DNA from: an uncultured Bacilli bacterium
GTDB lineage: Bacteria > Bacillota_I > Bacilli_A > RF39 > UBA660
Assembly: GCA_948760655.1 (NCBI GenBank)
Contig: CAQBKK010000013.1
Span: forward strand, 1-23,008
DNA length: 23,008 bases
Reading direction: 5' to 3'
Each line of letters opens with the position of its first letter. Positions within the stretch are counted from its first letter, which is position 1. Made by a program: the position numbers and the translations under genes. A model generated the notes under the pieces. That model was not told where the DNA came from, searched no databases, and saw only the letters and a list, made by a program, of their open reading frames with translations. Shown here piece by piece: positions 21,964 to 23,008 of the stretch.

Positions 21964-21994
21964 AAAAAAAGCACCATTCCATAAAGGAAGGTGT
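21964..21994 (-). terminator. Minus-strand terminator, possible end of a small antisense RNA
   Basis: Read on the minus strand, CACC-TTCC (21993-21986), loop, GGAA-T-GGTG (21980-21972) is followed by C and seven T's (21970-21964). No minus-strand ORF explains it. A weak TATATT (22049-22044) could be the -10 of an ~80-nt RNA ending here. Confidence 0.5.
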
Positions 21995-22174
21995 TTGCAA
22001 CATGGCAAGCACTTAACTTGAAGTGTCTCGCTAAATTAATGATAATATAGTTTGATGGAAAAGTAAAGTTGATTTTTCTTGAATTACTAGAATAAATATA
22101 GAAAAGGGAAAGAAGGGATGGTATACTTTAAGTAGAAACAAAGTGTAAAAATAAAGTTATGATGGTGAGTAGTT

Positions 22175-22381
22175 GTGGAAAATATAAAAATCAAAGATCT
22201 ATCAGAAATTAATATTTATAATTCAAATGAAAAAAATATTGCTAGTATTGCTAAAGATGGCTTAATTCCTAAAATTGGAGATAGTGCAACAGGAATTGAA
22301 TAGACAGAAAAAATATTTTTCACAGTCAGTGCTAAGGGATTTTTTACCATTTTATTTAATATAGAGAGGAGAAAATCATGA
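22175..22381 (+). pseudogene. Small gene interrupted by an in-frame TAG
   Basis: GTG 22175 follows GGTGAG (22164-22169) and opens a 42-codon frame (ENIKIKDLSEINIYNSNEKN, then IASIAKDGLIPKIGDSATGIE) ending in TAG at 22301-22303. Beyond the TAG the same frame stays open and reads TEKIFFTVSAKGFFTILFNI up to a TGA at 22379-22381. The combination 'NGLIPKIG..S.G.E' plus 'kIFFs.G..G' is, as I remember it, a pattern in small proteins of gut Bacillota that resemble the N-terminus of ADP-ribosyltransferase/toxin-like domains. That reading suggests nonsense decay and 3' truncation. A genuine 42-residue protein is the alternative. Confidence 0.45.
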
Positions 22382-22986
22382 AAACAATTCTTTTAGTAGA
22401 AGACAATGAAACCATTCGTAAAGGATTAGATTATTTATTTGCCCAAAATGATTTACTACTTCTTCCAGCAGAAAATTTAAAAAAAGCAAGTGACTATATC
22501 AAAAATAAAAAATTTGATTTACTTATTTTGGATGTTACTTTACCTGATGGGGATGGTTTTTCTTTTTATGAAGAATGGAAGAGTGAAATACATGTTCCTG
22601 TTCTTTTCTTAACGGCCAAAGATTTAGAAGACGATATTGTGCATGGTTTAGAATTAGGGGCAGCAGATTACATTGTAAAACCTTTTCGAAATCGAGAACT
22701 CATTTTAAGAATCAATAATGCATTGAAATTTGCAAGTGAAAAACCAAAAATTATCCATTTAAAAGATATAGAAATCAATGTAGAAAGTATGCAAGTAACA
22801 AGAGAAAAGAAAGAAATACCATTTACGAGTTTGGAATATAAAATCTTTATTTATATGTTAGAGAATATGGGTAGAGTAGTGACAAGAGAAGCAATTATGG
22901 ATAAGATATGGGATTTGTCTGGAAATTATGTGAATGACAACACCTTAACCGTTTATATACCTGTTAAACACACGGTGCGTGTTTAA
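22378..22986 (+). CDS. OmpR-family response regulator with disrupted C-terminus
   Basis: The receiver domain is complete: acidic pair Glu8-Asp9, phosphoacceptor Asp52 (LLILDVTLPDGDGF), Thr79 and Lys101 (YIVKPF). The winged-helix DNA-binding domain starts near residue 125 with FTSLEYKIFIYMLENMGRVV and TREAIMDKIW, and reaches NDNTLTVYI (Ile194). There the family normally continues with a KRLRxKI recognition-helix/wing segment. Instead eight unrelated residues (PVKHTVRV) and a stop follow, encoded by GC-richer sequence with a perfect inverted repeat. The protein therefore lacks the end of the recognition helix and the wing. ATG 22378 has AGAGAGGAG upstream. It is probably the regulator of the ABC pair; the kinase is not visible. 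Confidence 0.85.
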   Translation: MKTILLVEDNETIRKGLDYLFAQNDLLLLPAENLKKASDYIKNKKFDLLILDVTLPDGDGFSFYEEWKSEIHVPVLFLTAKDLEDDIVHGLELGAADYIVKPFRNRELILRINNALKFASEKPKIIHLKDIEINVESMQVTREKKEIPFTSLEYKIFIYMLENMGRVVTREAIMDKIWDLSGNYVNDNTLTVYIPVKHTVRV

Positions 22987-23008
22987 CAGTCGGGCATAAC
23001 CCCACTGC
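22960..23008 (+). mobile_element. Possible left end of an inserted element (type undetermined)
   Basis: The last 49 bases are about half G+C, unlike the surrounding third, and interrupt the response-regulator frame exactly after TVYI. They hold two consecutive hairpins and a GTGCG (22975-22979), which matches the 5' GUGYG of group II introns. Subterminal hairpins would also fit an IS200/IS605-type end. Only the edge is visible, so the element type cannot be settled. Confidence 0.4.
22961..22989. repeat. Perfect 11-bp inverted repeat at the response-regulator breakpoint
   Basis: CTGTTAAACAC (22961-22971), 7-nt spacer ACGGTGC, GTGTTTAACAG (22979-22989). It overlaps a second hairpin, CAGTCGGG (22987-22994) with CCCCACTG (23000-23007), one mismatch. 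Confidence 0.85.

Larger units (their letters stand above)
21780..22031. repeat. Imperfect 29-nt inverted repeat framing the small peptide gene
   Basis: The left arm at 21780-21808 and the reverse complement of the right arm at 22003-22031 agree at 21 of 29 positions without gaps, sharing GAGACAC, AAGTT and CTTGCCA blocks. AATTT also precedes both arms on the outside. Each arm can form its own small hairpin between the GAGAC and CTTGCC blocks. It could be the ends of a MITE-like element, or similar 5' ends of two convergent transcripts. Confidence 0.5.

Noticed and set aside
1..23008. CRISPR array or tandem spacer-like repeats
   Set aside because: No series of regularly spaced identical repeats was seen anywhere in the window.

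Overview
The window is AT-rich bacterial DNA from a low-GC, Gram-positive member of the Bacillota, most likely class Bacilli (an Erysipelotrichales/RF39-like gut lineage is my guess; the sequence does not fix it). Supporting points are the Bacilli gene neighbourhoods dnaD-nth / ponA-recU, gpsB-rnpB (class B RNase P RNA) and rodZ-pgsA-recA-rny, strong Shine-Dalgarno sequences, consensus sigma-A promoters, and TGA used as a stop (cca and the DUF2779-like gene end in TGA), so this is not a code-4 mollicute. A CotD-like coat protein hints at a sporulating ancestry.

Layout. 1-536 is the 3' end of a gene with a phage-tail-fibre-type repeat. 687-1505 (minus strand) is rpsD with a perfect-consensus promoter and a structured leader; a multi-pass membrane protein lies upstream of it. 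2318-4681 (plus) is cca-dnaD-nth, a tightly packed tRNA-maturation, replication-initiation and base-excision-repair cluster. It converges with ponA and recU (minus; PBP1A and Holliday-junction resolvase, overlapping by 29 nt). 8247-13182 (plus) holds a 45-codon ORF, gpsB and rnpB sharing one perfect promoter, rodZ, pgsA, recA and rny. 13307-16286 holds a CotD-like gene, a prepilin-like gene abutting a DUF2779-type predicted double nuclease, and rpoZ. Then come tRNA-Ala(TGC), a small ORF, tRNA-Gln(CTG) and two unrecognised helical proteins.

From about 18.18 kb the window becomes accessory. It has a gene remnant on the minus strand, an ABC ATPase/FtsX-type permease pair behind a tandem direct repeat that could be a response-regulator site, and a 750-nt stretch with a 31-residue membrane peptide framed by an imperfect 29-nt inverted repeat (type I toxin-like layout). 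A gene interrupted by TAG follows, then an OmpR-family response regulator whose last helices are replaced by GC-richer sequence carrying a perfect 11-bp inverted repeat. The response regulator and ABC pair look like parts of a peptide-antibiotic sensing/detoxification module; the partner kinase is not in the window.

A recurring feature is that intrinsic terminators include or touch the stop codon (rpsD, nth, pgsA, rny, the CotD-like gene, and a convergent pair near 18.17 kb). The most interesting leads are the truncated response regulator with its inserted end, the toxin-like small-peptide locus, the gpsB stop codon lying inside the RNase P RNA P1 helix, a perfect 24-bp palindrome next to the recA promoter that resembles a diverged SOS box, and a KGG in place of KTG in PBP1A.
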